NCBI GenBank assembly: GCA_910577655.1
Contig: CAJTOW010000102.1
Location: forward strand, 1 to 14,129
Origin: an uncultured Lachnospiraceae bacterium
GTDB taxonomy: Bacteria > Bacillota > Clostridia > Lachnospirales > Lachnospiraceae
Length of the DNA: 14,129 nt
Direction of reading: 5' to 3'
Part shown: in pieces, positions 12,438 through 14,129 of the stretch
Position numbering within the stretch: the first letter of the stretch is position 1
How the letters are laid out: each line of letters begins with the position of its first letter
The notes under the pieces: model-generated
Database searches by the model: none
The model's input: only the letters and a program-made list of their open reading frames with translations
What the model was told of the DNA's origin: nothing
Translations under genes and position numbers: made by a program

Positions 12438-14129
12438 CTATACCACACTCCCCACCGTCATTACCAGCACGGAGCGCGGCCCGACCGTCACCTGATTCCC
12501 CTCCAGTCTTACCGGAACACTTGTCACCGGCATATTCCCTGGCAGATACTGTCCGGATGTATCCGCTTCTACCTGCCACTTTAACTGGTGGGGCAGCACC
12601 GGCAGGAAGCACTCCTGCGACTCCCAGTAAGGATTCACCACAAGGCCGACAATATCATCATCCGTGTCATCCTGATTCCTTCCTGCATAAACCACTCCCA
12701 GAGCCTTTGTCCGTGCATCCGGCGCCAGAATCTGAATCTCCGGAAAGCCGATGGAACAGCTTCCGGCAAATTTACGCACCACATCATGGGCCTTACGGAA
12801 CTGGATGATGAATTTCACGTAATCAAAATGCTGCCGGTTCTTCTCAAGGAAGCTCCAGTCAAGCCAGGATACCTCATTGTCCTGACAGTAGGCATTGTTG
12901 TTGCCGAACTGGGTATTCAGGAACTCGTCACCGGCCAGGAACATGGGGGTACCGCGGCTTAACATCAGCACGGTCACGGCATTCTTCGCCAGCTTTCTTC
13001 TGAGAGCCAGCACATTGGCATCATCGGTATCTCCCTCGATCCCGCAGTTCCAGCTCCGGTTGTCGTCACTGCCGTCCACATTGCACCAGCCGTTGGCCTC
13101 ATTGTGCTTCCGGCTGTAAGAATACATGTCCCACAATGTAAAGCCGTCATGGCAGTTAAGGAAATTCACCGACGCATTTCTGCCGCGGTACTTGGGATCA
13201 TACAGATCCGGGGAGCCTATGATCCTCTGGGAGGCCACAAGAGCATTGCCATAATCTCCCTTGAGATAATCCCTCATGTCATCCCGGTACTTTCCGTTCC
13301 ATTCACTCCAGCGCTTCCAGGCCGGGAAGGTGCCCACCTGGTACAGACCGCCTGCATCCCAGGCCTCTGCCACCAGCTTCACGTTGCCCAGGACCGGGTC
13401 AAAGGCCAGACTCTGCAGAAGCGGCGGATTGCTCATGGGCGTCCCGTCCTGGTTGCGGCCAAGGATGCTGGCCAGATCGAAGCGGAACCCGTCCACATGG
13501 TAGGCGATGGTCCAGTAACGGAGACACTCCAGAATCATCTGACGGACAATGGGATGATTGCAGTTCAGGGTATTGCCGCAGCCGCTGAAATTATAATAGT
13601 AGCCGTCCGGGGTCAGCATATAGTATACATTATTGTCAAATCCCTTGAAGGAGAAGCAGGGGCCGTGTTCATTGCCCTCGGCTGTATGGTTGAATACCAC
13701 ATCCAGGAAGCACTCGATTCCATTCTCATGCAGTGCCCGGATCAGGTTCTTTAACTCATTCCCCTCCCGGTTGTACTCGGTGGTTCCCGCATAGCTGGTG
13801 TTTGGCGCGAAAAAGCTCACGGTGTTGTAGCCCCAGTAATCCAGAACCTGCTTGCCGTCCACCTCCCTGCAGTCCTTCATCTCATCGAACTCGAAGACCG
13901 GCATCAGCTCTATGGCATTGATCCCCAGTGATTTCAGATAAGGGATCTTCTCCATGACACCGGAAAATGTTCCCGGAAAGGTGACACCGGAAGAGCCATG
14001 CTTCGTAAATCCCCTGACATGCAGCTCATAGATGACCAGGTCCTCCATGGGGATCAACGGATTCGGCTCATCGCCCCAGTCGAAGTTGTCCTGAACGACC
14101 CTGGCCTTATAGAAGCTCCCCTTTTTATT
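12438..14129 (-). CDS. glgX: Glycogen debranching enzyme (GH13, GlgX/isoamylase type), 5' end missing
   Basis: 563 codons are visible; the frame is open to the right edge, so the N-terminal carbohydrate-binding domain lies outside. The enzyme hydrolyses alpha-1,6 branch linkages in glycogen or related glucans in the cytoplasm. All four GH13 regions are present: DVVFNH, GFRFDLAS (nucleophile, Asp218 of the visible part), VAEAWDAGG (acid/base Glu255) and NFLNCHDGFT (Asp328). GlgX/isoamylase signs include LVIYELHVRGFTKH, NNVYYML, the CGNTLNCNHPIVRQMI block and RGTPMFLAGDE, with a C-terminal beta domain (NPYWESQECFLPVLP). A TTG at 14055-14057 is not a true start, because VVQDNFDWGDEPNP before it is also family-typical. 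Type I pullulanase is a less likely alternative. The gene ends directly before the long inverted repeat. Confidence 0.9.
   Translation of the reverse strand, partial: NKKGSFYKARVVQDNFDWGDEPNPLIPMEDLVIYELHVRGFTKHGSSGVTFPGTFSGVMEKIPYLKSLGINAIELMPVFEFDEMKDCREVDGKQVLDYWGYNTVSFFAPNTSYAGTTEYNREGNELKNLIRALHENGIECFLDVVFNHTAEGNEHGPCFSFKGFDNNVYYMLTPDGYYYNFSGCGNTLNCNHPIVRQMILECLRYWTIAYHVDGFRFDLASILGRNQDGTPMSNPPLLQSLAFDPVLGNVKLVAEAWDAGGLYQVGTFPAWKRWSEWNGKYRDDMRDYLKGDYGNALVASQRIIGSPDLYDPKYRGRNASVNFLNCHDGFTLWDMYSYSRKHNEANGWCNVDGSDDNRSWNCGIEGDTDDANVLALRRKLAKNAVTVLMLSRGTPMFLAGDEFLNTQFGNNNAYCQDNEVSWLDWSFLEKNRQHFDYVKFIIQFRKAHDVVRKFAGSCSIGFPEIQILAPDARTKALGVVYAGRNQDDTDDDIVGLVVNPYWESQECFLPVLPHQLKWQVEADTSGQYLPGNMPVTSVPVRLEGNQVTVGPRSVLVMTVGSVV

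Noticed and set aside
12292..12612. 106-aa minus-strand frame across the long inverted repeat
   Set aside because: Overlaps glgX in another frame and runs through the palindrome; no start signal or domain.

Overview
The window is a chromosomal piece from a mid-GC, Gram-positive anaerobic Bacillota, most likely a Lachnospiraceae-type gut Clostridium. This rests on the protein types (uronate isomerase, YkuD L,D-transpeptidases with VanW-like PG-binding regions, a SseB-like protein, a DUF1189 protein), strong AGGAGG-type ribosome binding sites, sigma-A-type promoters and many U-tailed hairpin terminators. The genus cannot be fixed from the sequence alone. No phage, plasmid, transposase, CRISPR, rRNA or tRNA signal is visible.

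Layout. Positions 1-393 (+) hold the 3' end of uronate isomerase (uxaC), which converges on a minus-strand block. That block, read right to left, has several units. The siroheme nitrite/sulfite-type reductase (8008-6461) is followed by a SseB-family protein (6384-5455), ending in an intrinsic terminator at 5393-5437. A Na/phosphate-symporter-type membrane protein (5221-4166) comes next. It is followed by two tandem, paralogous L,D-transpeptidases (4073-2673 and 2513-519), driven by a near-consensus promoter whose -35 box overlaps the symporter stop codon.

On the plus strand, an unrecognised 138-aa protein (8260-8676) diverges from the reductase; the two facing promoters share one palindromic -35 region. 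A MATE-family exporter (8855-10243) follows. The 504-bp gap 10244-10747 has no convincing gene. It carries a chain of small palindromes, a good promoter, a strongly foldable stretch that may be a small RNA, and a terminator usable from both sides.

The right part is again minus strand. A small membrane protein (12088-11615) and a DUF1189 membrane protein (11602-10748) form a two-gene operon with its own promoter. A GH13 glycogen debranching enzyme (glgX type, running off the right edge) ends 6 bp before a 176-bp near-perfect inverted repeat.

The genes are mostly housekeeping: sugar-acid and glycogen metabolism, cell-wall cross-linking, transport and anaerobic redox. I see no defence or biosynthetic system. 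The points most worth a second look are non-coding: the giant hairpin after glgX, the putative small-RNA locus after the MATE gene, the small palindromic repeats sharing an ACTGTTACG end, and the shared divergent promoter.
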